DNA of 64,000 nucleotides from Bacillota bacterium (GTDB lineage: Bacteria; Bacillota_I; Bacilli_A; RF39; UBA660). Below, in pieces: positions 26,574 to 34,616 of the stretch. The DNA is taken from the NCBI GenBank assembly GCA_023430885.1, contig JAEYYH010000020.1, forward strand, positions 1 through 64,000. Direction: 5' to 3'. Each line of letters starts with the position of its first letter. Position 1 is the stretch's first letter. The notes below the pieces were generated by a model that was given only the letters and a program-made list of their open reading frames with translations, did no database searches and was not told where the DNA came from. A program made the translations under genes and the position numbers.

Positions 26574-27848
26574 TTATTTTATCATCTCATAAATAAGTGG
26601 TTTTACTTCGCCACTCATATTATCAACTTCAAAACATCTTAATATTTCTTCTACTGGAACATCTTTTTCATTCATATATACTTTTAGTATTTCTTCATCC
26701 TCTAATAAATAATCACCTTGTTTAACACTAAGTACTATTCCAACAGTTGGATCAATCACATCTTCTTTGTGATATCTTCCACCACCTAATTTTCTTACTA
26801 TCTCACCTAATTCATCAGTTTTTATGCTTTTTATAAAACCTGAAAATCTACTTTTAACTGAGACTATTTTTTCAGAAACTTTCATTTCGCTTAAGTTTCC
26901 ACCTTGGGCTGAAACTAGATCTTCAAACTTTTTATAAGCATCACCATTTTTTAATTTTTCAAGTACTAACTTATTAGCTACTTCAAATTTTATATTTAAA
27001 CCTAAAGTTACCATAATAGTACCTAAAACTATTACAAGGTTACGAATATCTTTCGGACCACTACCTTTAAGTACATCAATTACTTCTTTTATCTCTAAAC
27101 TATTACCTATTGCATTGCCAAGTGGTTGATTCATATCAGTTAGAACACATACTACTTGCTTATTATGATTTTTTCCAATACTAACCATTGTATTTGCTAA
27201 AAGCTTAGCGTCATCAAGATTTTTCATAAGTGCTCCATTACCAACTTTTAAATCAATAACAATTTTATCAGCACCACTAGCTAGTTTTTTACTCATAATA
27301 CTTGATGCTATAAGAGGAATTGATTCAACAGTCCCGGTCACATCTCTAAGCGAATATATTTTTTTATCAGCTGGTACTAAGTTGCCAGTTTGACTTGCAA
27401 TAGCTACACCTATTTCATTAACTTGTTTTATAAATTCTTCTTCTTTAAGAGAAGTATTAAATCCTGGTATCGATTCAAGTTTATCAATAGTACCACCAGT
27501 AAAGCCAAGTGCTCTACCGCTCATTTTAGGAGCTACTACACCACATGCAGCAACAAGAGGAAGTAATATTAAAGTTGTTTTGTCACCTACTCCACCCGTT
27601 GAATGTTTATCCACTTTAGTTTTATTAATACTTGATAAATCTATTTTTTCACCACTATTAAGCATAGCTTCAGTCAGATAATATGTTTCCATATCATTCA
27701 TTCCTTTTAAGCATATAGCCATTAATAATGCACTAATTTGATAATCAGGAAGTTCTCCACTAACATAATTATCTATAACATAATTTATTTCCTCTTTTGT
27801 TAGATTCTCACCTAATCTTTTTTTATTTATAATCTCTACGATATTCAT
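26574..27848 (-). CDS. pdp: Pyrimidine-nucleoside phosphorylase
   Basis: 424 residues. The thymidine/pyrimidine phosphorylase signature SGRALGFTGGTIDKLESIPG (about 112-131) and the phosphate-binding KHSTGGVGDKTT (81-92) are both intact. It splits uridine, thymidine and deoxyuridine with phosphate to give the base and (deoxy)ribose-1-phosphate, in the salvage pathway. Length matches the family. Other salvage genes (deoC, cdd, punA) are not in the window. Confidence 0.94.
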   Translation of the reverse strand: MNIVEIINKKRLGENLTKEEINYVIDNYVSGELPDYQISALLMAICLKGMNDMETYYLTEAMLNSGEKIDLSSINKTKVDKHSTGGVGDKTTLILLPLVAACGVVAPKMSGRALGFTGGTIDKLESIPGFNTSLKEEEFIKQVNEIGVAIASQTGNLVPADKKIYSLRDVTGTVESIPLIASSIMSKKLASGADKIVIDLKVGNGALMKNLDDAKLLANTMVSIGKNHNKQVVCVLTDMNQPLGNAIGNSLEIKEVIDVLKGSGPKDIRNLVIVLGTIMVTLGLNIKFEVANKLVLEKLKNGDAYKKFEDLVSAQGGNLSEMKVSEKIVSVKSRFSGFIKSIKTDELGEIVRKLGGGRYHKEDVIDPTVGIVLSVKQGDYLLEDEEILKVYMNEKDVPVEEILRCFEVDNMSGEVKPLIYEMIK

Positions 27849-27891
27849 ATTCTCACCTATTATAATTATAGCATATCTTATTTAAAAACAT

Positions 27892-27919
27892 TAAAAAAAG
27901 TAGTTGCTAGACAACTACT
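27892..27919 (-). terminator. Terminator of the XRE regulator gene
   Basis: agtagttg (27899-27906) pairs with caactact (27912-27919); TTTTTTT follows on the minus strand. Confidence 0.85.
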
Positions 27920-28265
27920 TAACTCTTCTGCTAATAAGTTCTATTGTTCTTTCTGGATCTTCAACGATTTTATTATATAATTCCGGATGTTTCTTTAACT
28001 CTTTAATTATCTTTATATCTTCTTTTGACATTTTAATTTTATAATCACTATTTTCTTCAACAACATTTACTTCTAAACCTAGTAAATAAGCTGGAGCTAC
28101 GTCTAAAGCATTAACAAGCAATTCAAATTTTTCTAAATTTGGGACTCTTGAACCTTTTTCATATCCGCATATAGAAACTTTTGATACTTTAGTAAGGTTA
28201 CCTAGTTCTGCTTGACTATAATTCTTTTTTATTCTTGCTGTTTTTATTCGTTCGCCTATTATCAT
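27915..28265 (-). CDS. XRE-family transcriptional regulator
   Basis: About 116 residues from the ATG at 28263-28265 (MIIGERIKTARIKKNYSQAELG). An upstream in-frame ATG at 28277 is possible; GGATG is the only ribosome-site-like sequence. Classic HTH_3 domain in the first 60 residues, then a charged helical tail. It is divergent from a second, shorter XRE gene across a 134-bp region with a perfect palindrome, so cross-regulation is likely. Confidence 0.85.
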   Translation of the reverse strand: MIIGERIKTARIKKNYSQAELGNLTKVSKVSICGYEKGSRVPNLEKFELLVNALDVAPAYLLGLEVNVVEENSDYKIKMSKEDIKIIKELKKHPELYNKIVEDPERTIELISRRVK

Positions 28266-28326
28266 GTTAGCATCCATCCATTTTATTTCTATTATTATTA
28301 TATAGGTGCAAGCCTTCAATATACTT

Positions 28327-28349
28327 AAAATTAACTCTTTGTTAATTTT
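28327..28349. promoter_or_regulatory. Palindromic operator between two XRE genes
   Basis: AAAATTAAC (28327-28335) and GTTAATTTT (28341-28349) form a perfect 9-bp inverted repeat with a 5-bp gap, ending 3 bp before the -35 box of the plus-strand gene. Likely binding site for one of the flanking regulators. Confidence 0.6.
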
Positions 28350-28352
28350 GGA

Positions 28353-28381
28353 TTGAAATTATAAATTAAATATTGTATAAT
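28353..28381 (+). promoter_or_regulatory. Promoter of the plus-strand XRE gene
   Basis: -35 TTGAAA (28353-28358), 17-bp spacer, -10 TATAAT (28376-28381). It leaves a leader of only about 12 bases before the ATG at 28400. Confidence 0.75.
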
Positions 28382-28399
28382 TGTCTTAGGTGATAATGG

Positions 28400-28627
28400 A
28401 TGCTTGATAATTTAAAAGAGCTAAGAATGAAAGTAGGTTTTAGTGATTCTGATATGGCTAAAATGTTAGGTATAAGTAAAACTTTTTACTGGCAAATAGA
28501 AAATGGTAAAAGAGGACTAAAGTATTTTATGGCAATAAGGATTGCTGAAATATTTGGATTAAAGCCTGATGACTTATTCTATAAAGATTTAAATAAATTA
28601 ATAAAGGAAGAAAAAAAACAAGGTTAA
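28400..28627 (+). CDS. Small XRE-family regulator
   Basis: 75 residues, essentially one helix-turn-helix domain (KVGFSDSDMAKMLGISKTFY, then WQIENGKRGL) with a short Lys-rich tail; similar in size to Cro-like or phage-type regulators. AGGTGAT precedes the start codon. Divergent from 27915-28265; ends in a bidirectional terminator. Confidence 0.85.
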   Translation: MLDNLKELRMKVGFSDSDMAKMLGISKTFYWQIENGKRGLKYFMAIRIAEIFGLKPDDLFYKDLNKLIKEEKKQG

Positions 28628-28638
28628 CCTTGTTTTTT
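28613..28638. terminator. Bidirectional terminator
   Basis: aaaaaacaaggtt and aaccttgtttttt form a near-perfect palindrome between the convergent genes 28400-28627 and 28624-29829, whose stop codons overlap. Confidence 0.88.
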
Positions 28639-29829
28639 CTTTTGCTTTTTTTTAAATAGTTTATATGCAACATATATTCCTGCTGCCCAAAAGATTAAGG
28701 AAAATAATAATGTTGTTAAACCGCCGTTATTTATATCTTTTACTGCTTGATAATCAACAAAAATCAAAAACCCAAACCAAAATGTTAAAAAACCTATTGG
28801 ATAAACATATGAATTAATAGCCTGAAGTTTATTTAAATTATTATTAATTATTTCATTTTTTTCTAAAGCATTATAATTATTATCAGCATTAAAGCTAATT
28901 ATATTTTGAATAAGAGATATTACTCCCCCAAATAAAATTGATAAGCCGCAAATAAAGAAAGGAATAATTGCTATTCTAGTAAATTCATCTCCGCCTAATA
29001 TAAATATTATAGCGCATACTGAGACAAATATAAAACCACCTATAATTTGAGTTATTGTGGCAACAATACTACTTGCTTTTTCTACTTTATTTGTAACATC
29101 GTTTATTTTTTCTTCAAGTAATTGTTGTTCTACTGGTATATCATAATTAGAACTAGAAATGTTTTGTACATCATTATTTGCTATTGCAAGTACAGGTTCT
29201 TTTTTAAATATACTAGCTATTATTACATAAATACCTATAATCATGAAAAGTATAGGAATAAAAATCCAAAATCCGTTTGCTTTTAAAGCAGATATTATAG
29301 ATAAAGAATCACCACTAGAGCACATAATATAATAAAATGCTCCTCCCATAATAGCAAAAACAGAGCCAATTAAAATACTTAATAGTTTTTGATGCATAGC
29401 TGAACCAGTGCTAGGCTCACGATTTATAATACTAGCAAATAGTATAATAAGCGGAATTGCAGTAAACATAAACCCCATAATTAGTAAAAAGCCATTTGAG
29501 CCCATTCCTGATATAACAGCTTCGCTTGGATTATTAGGATTATATTTTATAGTCTTTTTAGTTCCCATATCCGGTACTGATCCAGTTCCATAATCTGTTG
29601 ATATTTCATATCTATTACCATTAACTCGGTACGAATAAGTTAGTTTATAAGTTGTACCATCATCGTCACTAGAATAAATACTACTACCAATAAAGGTTCC
29701 TTCTATTGAAACATAATTTTTAGTTTTTTCCATCCTACTATATGTTGATTTTACTCCGAAAAATAGTAGAACAATACCTACCAATATAAAAACTGATATA
29801 AATAATAGTTCTTTTTTATTTGACTGCAT
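28624..29829 (-). CDS. Membrane protein with N-terminal DUF3592-like domain
   Basis: 401 residues. First helix (about 8-25), then a DUF3592-like extracytoplasmic domain (about 35-105: VSIEGTFIGSSIY, TYSYRVNGNRYEI, IKYNPNNPSEAVISG), then about seven more helices separated by a cytoplasmic charged segment and ending in a Lys-rich tail. DUF3592 proteins are widespread in bacteria without a known function. Monocistronic with its own terminator. Confidence 0.75.
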   Translation of the reverse strand: MQSNKKELLFISVFILVGIVLLFFGVKSTYSRMEKTKNYVSIEGTFIGSSIYSSDDDGTTYKLTYSYRVNGNRYEISTDYGTGSVPDMGTKKTIKYNPNNPSEAVISGMGSNGFLLIMGFMFTAIPLIILFASIINREPSTGSAMHQKLLSILIGSVFAIMGGAFYYIMCSSGDSLSIISALKANGFWIFIPILFMIIGIYVIIASIFKKEPVLAIANNDVQNISSSNYDIPVEQQLLEEKINDVTNKVEKASSIVATITQIIGGFIFVSVCAIIFILGGDEFTRIAIIPFFICGLSILFGGVISLIQNIISFNADNNYNALEKNEIINNNLNKLQAINSYVYPIGFLTFWFGFLIFVDYQAVKDINNGGLTTLLFSLIFWAAGIYVAYKLFKKKQKKKQG

Positions 29830-29912
29830 CTTAATACACTTCCTCTATGATAATTATATTATAGCATTATATAATTTTGAAATTAACCATTGACCTGCAA
29901 TTTACACTTCAT

Positions 29913-30659
29913 TTATATTCTTGGATTTATATCAATCATTTTCAAACTTTTATCTTTAATAATTTTTTCGAATTTTTGTTCATCAGATATGATAGTATGA
30001 TATCCATCCTTAAAATATAATCTATAATCATATGAAGTGTTATATACTTTTCTTTTAACAATATCTATATCATCATATGTATATTTTCTGTCATATAGCT
30101 CAAAAGCACTTTTTATAATTATTTGATCGTCAGTACAATATTTATATGAATTAAAACTTAATAACAAGATTGGTAAGCCAATTAAAAAGCATATTAAACT
30201 ACACATTATACTAAAATATACACCGTCATAAGAAAAACCAATGCGATAATAAAAAGAATCTACTTTTTTTATGAATCCCCTATTTACTATATAATCAAAT
30301 ATGCATATAAATGGAGCCATTAAAAATATACAACTAAAATAATTTAATACAGAATCTATAGGGTTTTTATAAAAATAAATTGCATCATTAGGAATAAAGA
30401 ACCTATCTTTAAAGAAATAAAGAGAAAAAGACATTATTAAAGGCAAAATGCAGAGCATTAATGCTATTAACCAAAAATATATATAATATATAAAAACTTG
30501 ATATCTTGGTAAGTCATTCTTCTTTATGCCTTCAGATTCGAAAGTATTTTTAAAACTTTTTCTTGCTTGCTTAATTGCCTTATCTTTACTTTTTTTGTAG
30601 AATAGCAAAGAAATATATATCAGTGATATATATAAGATTAAAAAAACTATATAATACAT
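29913..30659 (-). CDS. Hypothetical multi-pass membrane protein
   Basis: About 248 residues from the ATG at 30657-30659, which has AAAAAGGAGG 5 bases before it; an in-frame start 42 bp upstream overlaps that site. Four to five hydrophobic helices. The C-terminal 60 residues form a soluble domain (RKYTYDDIDIVKRKVYN, YRLYFKDGYH) that could be a PH-like fold. Family not recognised. Confidence 0.65.
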   Translation of the reverse strand: MYYIVFLILYISLIYISLLFYKKSKDKAIKQARKSFKNTFESEGIKKNDLPRYQVFIYYIYFWLIALMLCILPLIMSFSLYFFKDRFFIPNDAIYFYKNPIDSVLNYFSCIFLMAPFICIFDYIVNRGFIKKVDSFYYRIGFSYDGVYFSIMCSLICFLIGLPILLLSFNSYKYCTDDQIIIKSAFELYDRKYTYDDIDIVKRKVYNTSYDYRLYFKDGYHTIISDEQKFEKIIKDKSLKMIDINPRI

Positions 30660-30715
30660 AAGAGCCTCCTTTTTAATTAATTTAATACTCATAAGTACCA
30701 TTTTTAACTTATGTC

Positions 30716-30785
30716 ATCATCCTTGGATACAATACGAACAAAGTTTGAATTTTCTGCAACAATATCAGATATTAACCAATTATAA
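30716..30785 (-). pseudogene. Internally deleted remnant of a DUF2691-like gene
   Basis: This stretch matches two separate parts of the intact gene at 32297-32764. catccttggatacaata and the following 30 bases resemble 32352-32398; aacaatatcagatattaacc matches 32651-32670 exactly. The two parts join at the shared hexamer AACAAT, as expected for a deletion between short repeats (258 bp, in frame). Neither start nor stop remains, so it cannot encode the full protein. Confidence 0.75.
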
Positions 30786-30802
30786 AATTTATTTTTAAAA
30801 TT

Positions 30803-31342
30803 TCAATTTTCTTTTACGCCAATAATTTCTTCATCATCAAATGTATAAATGTACTTTAGTTTGTTACTTTTTTTATCATAATAATAGAATTCATAAGGGC
30901 TCCATAAATTTACATTTAATTCGGTCACCACATAATAATTTTTATTAGTTTGAATAATTTTTATTTTCATTAAATCATGTTCCAAGTAAACAATTTCATT
31001 TAGGATATTATATATCATATTATCATCAACAATGACTTCTCCATCTAAAGTTATTTCACAAGTATCCATACTCAATTCATTTGATACAATATTTTTTTGA
31101 CGATTAATATATGACTTAGTGCAATTATTAAGATTAAATATTTTCACTTCATCGCTAGCAAATTTATTAACTTTTCTAGCATTTTTTCTATCGTTTACTT
31201 CATAATATCCTTTATCAGTCATAACGTAAATTGAATTAATGTAATCATTTTTATATAACATATATCTATATAAACTATATATGATAATTAAAGATACTAC
31301 AATAACAATTATTACTATTAATATTTTAATACTCTTTTTCAT
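30803..31342 (-). CDS. Hypothetical single-pass membrane protein
   Basis: About 179 residues from the ATG at 31340-31342 (GTGAG upstream). One N-terminal helix (about 5-25) and an extracytoplasmic domain of about 150 residues, beta-rich, ending EEIIGVKEN. It ends with TGA, the only TGA stop I found among the chromosomal genes. If that codon were read through, translation would continue into the DUF2691 remnant. Family not recognised. Confidence 0.6.
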   Translation of the reverse strand: MKKSIKILIVIIVIVVSLIIIYSLYRYMLYKNDYINSIYVMTDKGYYEVNDRKNARKVNKFASDEVKIFNLNNCTKSYINRQKNIVSNELSMDTCEITLDGEVIVDDNMIYNILNEIVYLEHDLMKIKIIQTNKNYYVVTELNVNLWSPYEFYYYDKKSNKLKYIYTFDDEEIIGVKEN

Positions 31343-31395
31343 AAAATTACTCACTTTCAATTACTATCAATATTTAATTTAGATTTGACTTGTTA

Positions 31396-32214
31396 TTATA
31401 AGCTCATTTTAAATATTTGATTTAAGTAATAATTATTTACACCATTATTAGCTCTCCATCTATTGATAGGATATTTAAAATTATTTGTGTGTTCTATAGA
31501 ATTTCTATCATATAAATCAGCAAATTTTTCACAATAGCATGGGAATTCATCATTATATAAAATGCCACATATTCCTAGTATTTCTAAAATAATTGATAAT
31601 TCAATTTTATTGGTTTTAAAAATCTTTTTCTTAATAATTATATCTCTTAATTTTCCTGCTTTATTATTATCTTCTAACATATTAACACAATTTAATATAT
31701 TAGTTAGTATATTTATATCATCTTCTGTTGGTGTTACTTTTGGCAATTTTAAAAACTGTTCTAAATCAAATAAAGCATAATTTAAGTAGGTATGTCTAAG
31801 TCCACCAAATCTATATCTTTCAAAGTTATATACATTTAGTCCATGTGTAATATCATATATATTTGGTTCTTCATTCCAAGCAATCCAACCACAATAATAA
31901 CATATTTTATTTCCTTTACTATGCCCACAATCTAATGCATGACTAGATATTGCTTTTGCATACCAATAACTTCCCAATGCAGATCTATATTCTAGTTTTC
32001 GTGTAGACAAGCTATATAAAAAAGCATTCGCGATATCATCAGGGGAAATTCTACTCAATATATTAAATAATTTTTTTAAGGTTTGGGCATGTGTTTCAAA
32101 CTTCGGATAATCAAACATAAATCCATCTTTTTTTGCAATATTAAGATTTTTTTCTGAAATAAGACCATCATTTGAACAGTAAGCATTAAACAAAATTTCT
32201 AAACCATTATTCAT
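31396..32214 (-). CDS. Hypothetical protein with Cys/His cluster
   Basis: 272 residues, soluble. The middle has a possible metal site, CGHSKGNKICYYCGW (about 95-109). The rest is helical, with LEYRSALGSYWYAKAI and an RFGGLRHTYLNYALFDLEQF stretch. The ribosome site AAGGAGATCTTT is good. It sits in a run of small unrelated single genes typical of immunity-protein or accessory islands. Function unknown. Confidence 0.65.
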   Translation of the reverse strand: MNNGLEILFNAYCSNDGLISEKNLNIAKKDGFMFDYPKFETHAQTLKKLFNILSRISPDDIANAFLYSLSTRKLEYRSALGSYWYAKAISSHALDCGHSKGNKICYYCGWIAWNEEPNIYDITHGLNVYNFERYRFGGLRHTYLNYALFDLEQFLKLPKVTPTEDDINILTNILNCVNMLEDNNKAGKLRDIIIKKKIFKTNKIELSIILEILGICGILYNDEFPCYCEKFADLYDRNSIEHTNNFKYPINRWRANNGVNNYYLNQIFKMSL

Positions 32215-32296
32215 AAAGATCTCCTTATAAATTACTTTACATATTACATTTTATTCTCTTCTTTTACTATTTCTAATTTTGCAATAATGATTGTGT

Positions 32297-32764
32297 TTAA
32301 TAATTGACTTTAGATTTTGGATAACTTTTTTTGAATTTTTCAATTATATCTTCATCCTTGGATACAATAAATACTGAACTTGAATCTTCTGCAACAATTT
32401 CTATATCTGCTAAAGGATGTTGAATCATTTGGTTGTTATCTTGATAAATTAATGTGTTATTTTCTGCAAAGGGAATACTATATTTCAAGACCTCAGCTAT
32501 ACTATATTGTTTAGGTATAGCTGAAAAAACAGCCCATATCCATTGAAAATCATTTTTCTCTAATATTTCTATTAATTTTGAATTATCTATAAATAAATAT
32601 TGGTTTTCTGAAATTAGTTTATCAAGTTCTCCATTATCTTGAGGATAGGAAACAATATCAGATATTAACCAATTATAATTTAAACTTTTACCACCAATTG
32701 AATTCAATACTTTTAGCATATAAGTATAAAATTTTTCATCATCACACGAAATAAGTCTTTTCAT
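32297..32764 (-). CDS. DUF2691-like protein
   Basis: 155 residues, soluble. The order of motifs (SLNYNWLISDIVSYP, FQWIWAVFSAIPK, MIQHPLADIEIVAEDSSSVF, VSKDEDI) matches what I know of DUF2691, a small family of Firmicutes proteins without known function, often in runs of toxin-immunity or accessory genes. A partly deleted copy lies 1.5 kb away at 30716-30785, so the locus has been duplicated at least once. Confidence 0.65.
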   Translation of the reverse strand: MKRLISCDDEKFYTYMLKVLNSIGGKSLNYNWLISDIVSYPQDNGELDKLISENQYLFIDNSKLIEILEKNDFQWIWAVFSAIPKQYSIAEVLKYSIPFAENNTLIYQDNNQMIQHPLADIEIVAEDSSSVFIVSKDEDIIEKFKKSYPKSKVNY

Positions 32765-32859
32765 AATTACATTTCTCGCTTTCTATTACTATTTAATAAT
32801 TAGTTATATTATGTTAGTAAATTAAGAATATTATTTTTAACATAAATAAACTAAATTTA

Positions 32860-33246
32860 TTAAATACCTAAAAAATAAAATCCATTATATTCTTGAACCT
32901 TATTAAGCCAATAAATAAGAGTTTGGTAATCCAAAGGCTTTTGCGTTTCAATAATTTTTATAATTTCTTTAGTTTGTTCTAAAGAATAATAGTTAATTCC
33001 AGTTTCGTCAATTAATCCAGTTTCCAAATTGCTATATGTTCCATTATTAAAAATTTTTCCATAATTGGAAATAAAATTATCAAAATCATCTATATGTATA
33101 TATAAAGAATCTTCTTTCCAGTAATCAATTTTTGATACTATTTTTTTAATACTAGTTCCTTTTCTTAATTTACAATATTTAATCTCTATAAATTGGGAAC
33201 TACCAAATTTTTTTCTTTCGGTTTGACTATTAAAACTATGAAACAT
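32860..33246 (-). CDS. Hypothetical protein, immunity-protein-like
   Basis: About 128 residues from the ATG at 33244-33246 with AAGGAGG before it. Soluble and rich in aromatic and acidic residues (KIDYWKEDSLYIHIDDFDNF, GINYYSLEQTKEII, GFYFLGI). Size and composition resemble immunity proteins of polymorphic toxin systems, but no toxin gene is seen here. Last chromosomal gene before the prophage side. Confidence 0.55.
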   Translation of the reverse strand: MFHSFNSQTERKKFGSSQFIEIKYCKLRKGTSIKKIVSKIDYWKEDSLYIHIDDFDNFISNYGKIFNNGTYSNLETGLIDETGINYYSLEQTKEIIKIIETQKPLDYQTLIYWLNKVQEYNGFYFLGI

Positions 33247-33370
33247 AGTTGGCCTCCTTAATAAATTACATTTTTTCAATTTAATTATATCATGCTTTTT
33301 ATAATTTATTTTATATAACTAAAACTATCATTTGCTATCATGTTAAAATTTACTAAAATACAAAATGAAA

Positions 33371-33392
33371 AAAGCAAGAATAATCTTGCTTT
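33371..33392 (-). terminator. Terminator after the ssb fragment
   Basis: aaagcaaga pairs with tcttgcttt around a 4-base loop; TTTTTTC follows on the minus strand. Confidence 0.8.
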
Positions 33393-33610
33393 AATTTTCT
33401 TCCTTTTCTTCTTTTTCTTCTTTAGAATCTTTTTTACTTGATAAGAATGTAACCTTTTCTGCAATTAACTGCATTACATAATGCATAGATTCATCCTTTT
33501 CATAACTACTTGTTTCCAATCTACCTTTTACACCTACTAGATCACCTTTTTTGCAGTAAGTCACTACATTTTCTACTGTTGTATAAATATTATTGCAATA
33601 ATAAATATTG
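33391..33610 (-). pseudogene. ssb: 5'-truncated single-stranded DNA-binding protein gene
   Basis: The minus-strand reading frame gives the second half of an SSB OB-fold: CNNIYTTVENVVTYCKKGD, then LVGVKGRLETSSYEKDES and MHYVMQLIAEKVTFLSS, followed by an acidic/Lys-rich tail. In SSB the phrase YCKKGDLVGVKGRL follows the first half of the fold, which is missing here: upstream of about 33,610 the frame runs into unrelated sequence and a stop at 33661. No rpsF or rpsR is near, so this is not the usual ribosomal-operon ssb. The missing part may lie on the far side of the prophage, outside the window. Confidence 0.78.
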
Positions 33611-33840
33611 GTAGCGATGGAGAGATTTGATAAATAGGTTTTATATAGATTTAATAATAGTTATAATCATTTAAAATAAACATAAAAAGGTTAAATTGCT
33701 TTACTACAAATTAAATGAATTTATTTTTTCAAGACCTAAATAAGACCTAAAAATATAATATTATATAATAAATTACAAAATATGATATAATATGCACATA
33801 AGCGCTAGTACAGGCTTTCGAGTAGATTGGAGGTGATTAT
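33611..33840. other. Chromosome-prophage junction region
   Basis: 230 bp without a gene, between the ssb fragment and the lipoprotein gene. It holds a tandem 11-bp repeat (AAGACCTAAAT at 33731-33741 and AAGACCTAAAA at 33742-33752), a possible -10 box TATAAT (33786-33791) and a ribosome site GGAGGTGAT before 33841. The attachment core should lie here, but the second copy needed to define it is outside the window. Confidence 0.45.
33731..33752. repeat. Tandem 11-bp repeat at the prophage end
   Basis: Two units of AAGACCTAAA(T/A). Could be arm-type integrase sites or chance; only two copies are present. Confidence 0.4.
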
Positions 33841-34353
33841 ATGAAAAAGATAATAGTTGTAACATTTTTTTCATTATTCTTATTAGTAATAACCGGATGC
33901 GATTCAAATACGCAAAACAGTAATAGTGATGTTGATGATAATAGTAACACTCAAACAGTTGATCAAACAAAATACTCTTTAGATAATGCATTTAAATTTG
34001 ACGGTTTTGAAATAACTGTTGGAAGTACTATTGAATTTGTTACTGTTAATAATGAATTTAGCGATTACAATAATAGTACAGCGATTAAAGTGCCAGTAAC
34101 AGTTAAAAATGTTTCTACTGAGACTGGCAGTCTAAATATGTTTTATTATAAATTCTTTGGTTCACAAGGAGTACAAGTGGAGGAATTAGATTCATATTTT
34201 GATGATTCTGTCGATTATGCCGGTGAATTAAGACCAAATGCATCATATACTAAGTATTTTTATTTCTTATATGATGGTAACGGAGATTATTATATAAATT
34301 TTGATAACTATAGTGAAGAAATAGAATTAAAATTAACAATAAACAAACAGTAA
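33841..34353 (+). CDS. Lipoprotein with DUF4352-like domain (prophage accessory gene)
   Basis: 170 residues. Signal peptide ending LVITGC, a clear lipobox with Cys at residue 20. A Ser/Asn/Asp-rich spacer is followed by a beta-sandwich domain (ITVGSTIEFVTVNNEF, KVPVTVKNVSTETGS, ASYTKYFYFLY), which resembles DUF4352/telokin-like lipoprotein domains. Strong ribosome site (GGAGGTGATT). It is on the opposite strand to the phage operons, at the integration end, which is the usual place for lysogenic conversion genes; it may alter the cell surface of the lysogen, for example to exclude other phages. Confidence 0.8.
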   Translation: MKKIIVVTFFSLFLLVITGCDSNTQNSNSDVDDNSNTQTVDQTKYSLDNAFKFDGFEITVGSTIEFVTVNNEFSDYNNSTAIKVPVTVKNVSTETGSLNMFYYKFFGSQGVQVEELDSYFDDSVDYAGELRPNASYTKYFYFLYDGNGDYYINFDNYSEEIELKLTINKQ

Positions 34354-34398
34354 TTTGATCATAATTTCTTCATCTGAAGGAAAATCAAAAGGATACAT
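34333..34398 (-). CDS. Possible 21-residue peptide in an inverted repeat
   Basis: Reads MYPFDFPSDEEIMIKLLFVYC from the ATG at 34396-34398, with an unusually good ribosome site (TAGGAGGTGATAAA). It overlaps the 3' end of the lipoprotein gene on the other strand. The start codon lies on the edge of an 11-bp inverted repeat. The ribosome site supports translation, but the peptide is not recognised and may be the leader of a lost gene. Confidence 0.4.
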   Translation of the reverse strand: MYPFDFPSDEEIMIKLLFVYC

Positions 34399-34448
34399 TT
34401 TATCACCTCCTACTTATATAGTATTGGAGATATAGCTTGTATCCTTTT
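34387..34448. repeat. Perfect 11-bp inverted repeat, 40-base gap
   Basis: aaaaggataca (34387-34397) and tgtatcctttt (34438-34448). On the plus strand it is followed by TTAT and could end the lipoprotein transcript; on the minus strand it encloses the ribosome site of the 21-residue ORF, so a folded RNA would hide it. Confidence 0.6.
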
Positions 34449-34490
34449 TTATAGTTTATAATAAAAAATCAATTATTTTTGCAAAATGTA

Positions 34491-34519
34491 TTGACAATGT
34501 AATTACATTTTGATATAAT
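34491..34519 (+). promoter_or_regulatory. Near-perfect promoter with palindromic spacer
   Basis: -35 TTGACA (34491-34496), 17-bp spacer, extended -10 TGA-TATAAT (34511-34519). It matches the full sigma-A consensus at both hexamers. The spacer contains the perfect palindrome AATGTAATTACATT (34496-34509), and a wider pair AAAATGTA (34483-34490)/TACATTTT (34504-34511) surrounds it. A repressor dimer here would block the promoter completely. Confidence 0.85.
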
Positions 34520-34544
34520 TAATATAGAAAGTGAGGTGAATAAC

Positions 34545-34616
34545 TTGAAAATTTGTTTGATAATACTAAAAAGAATTGCTTTAACATTTGAAATCGAATT
34601 CCGCAACTTCAAATAG
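34545..34616 (+). CDS. Possible 23-residue peptide from the strong promoter
   Basis: TTG start (34545-34547) with GTGAGGTGAATAAC before it. Reads MKICLIILKRIALTFEIEF, then RNFK and stop. Short hydrophobic start and basic/aromatic end. Not recognised. Its coding sequence overlaps a long inverted repeat, so the transcript could also act as a structured RNA or leader of 34704-35105. Confidence 0.5.
   Translation: MKICLIILKRIALTFEIEFRNFK

Noticed and set aside
33731..33752. Attachment core
   Set aside because: The tandem repeat is a candidate, but without the other prophage end it cannot be called an att site.
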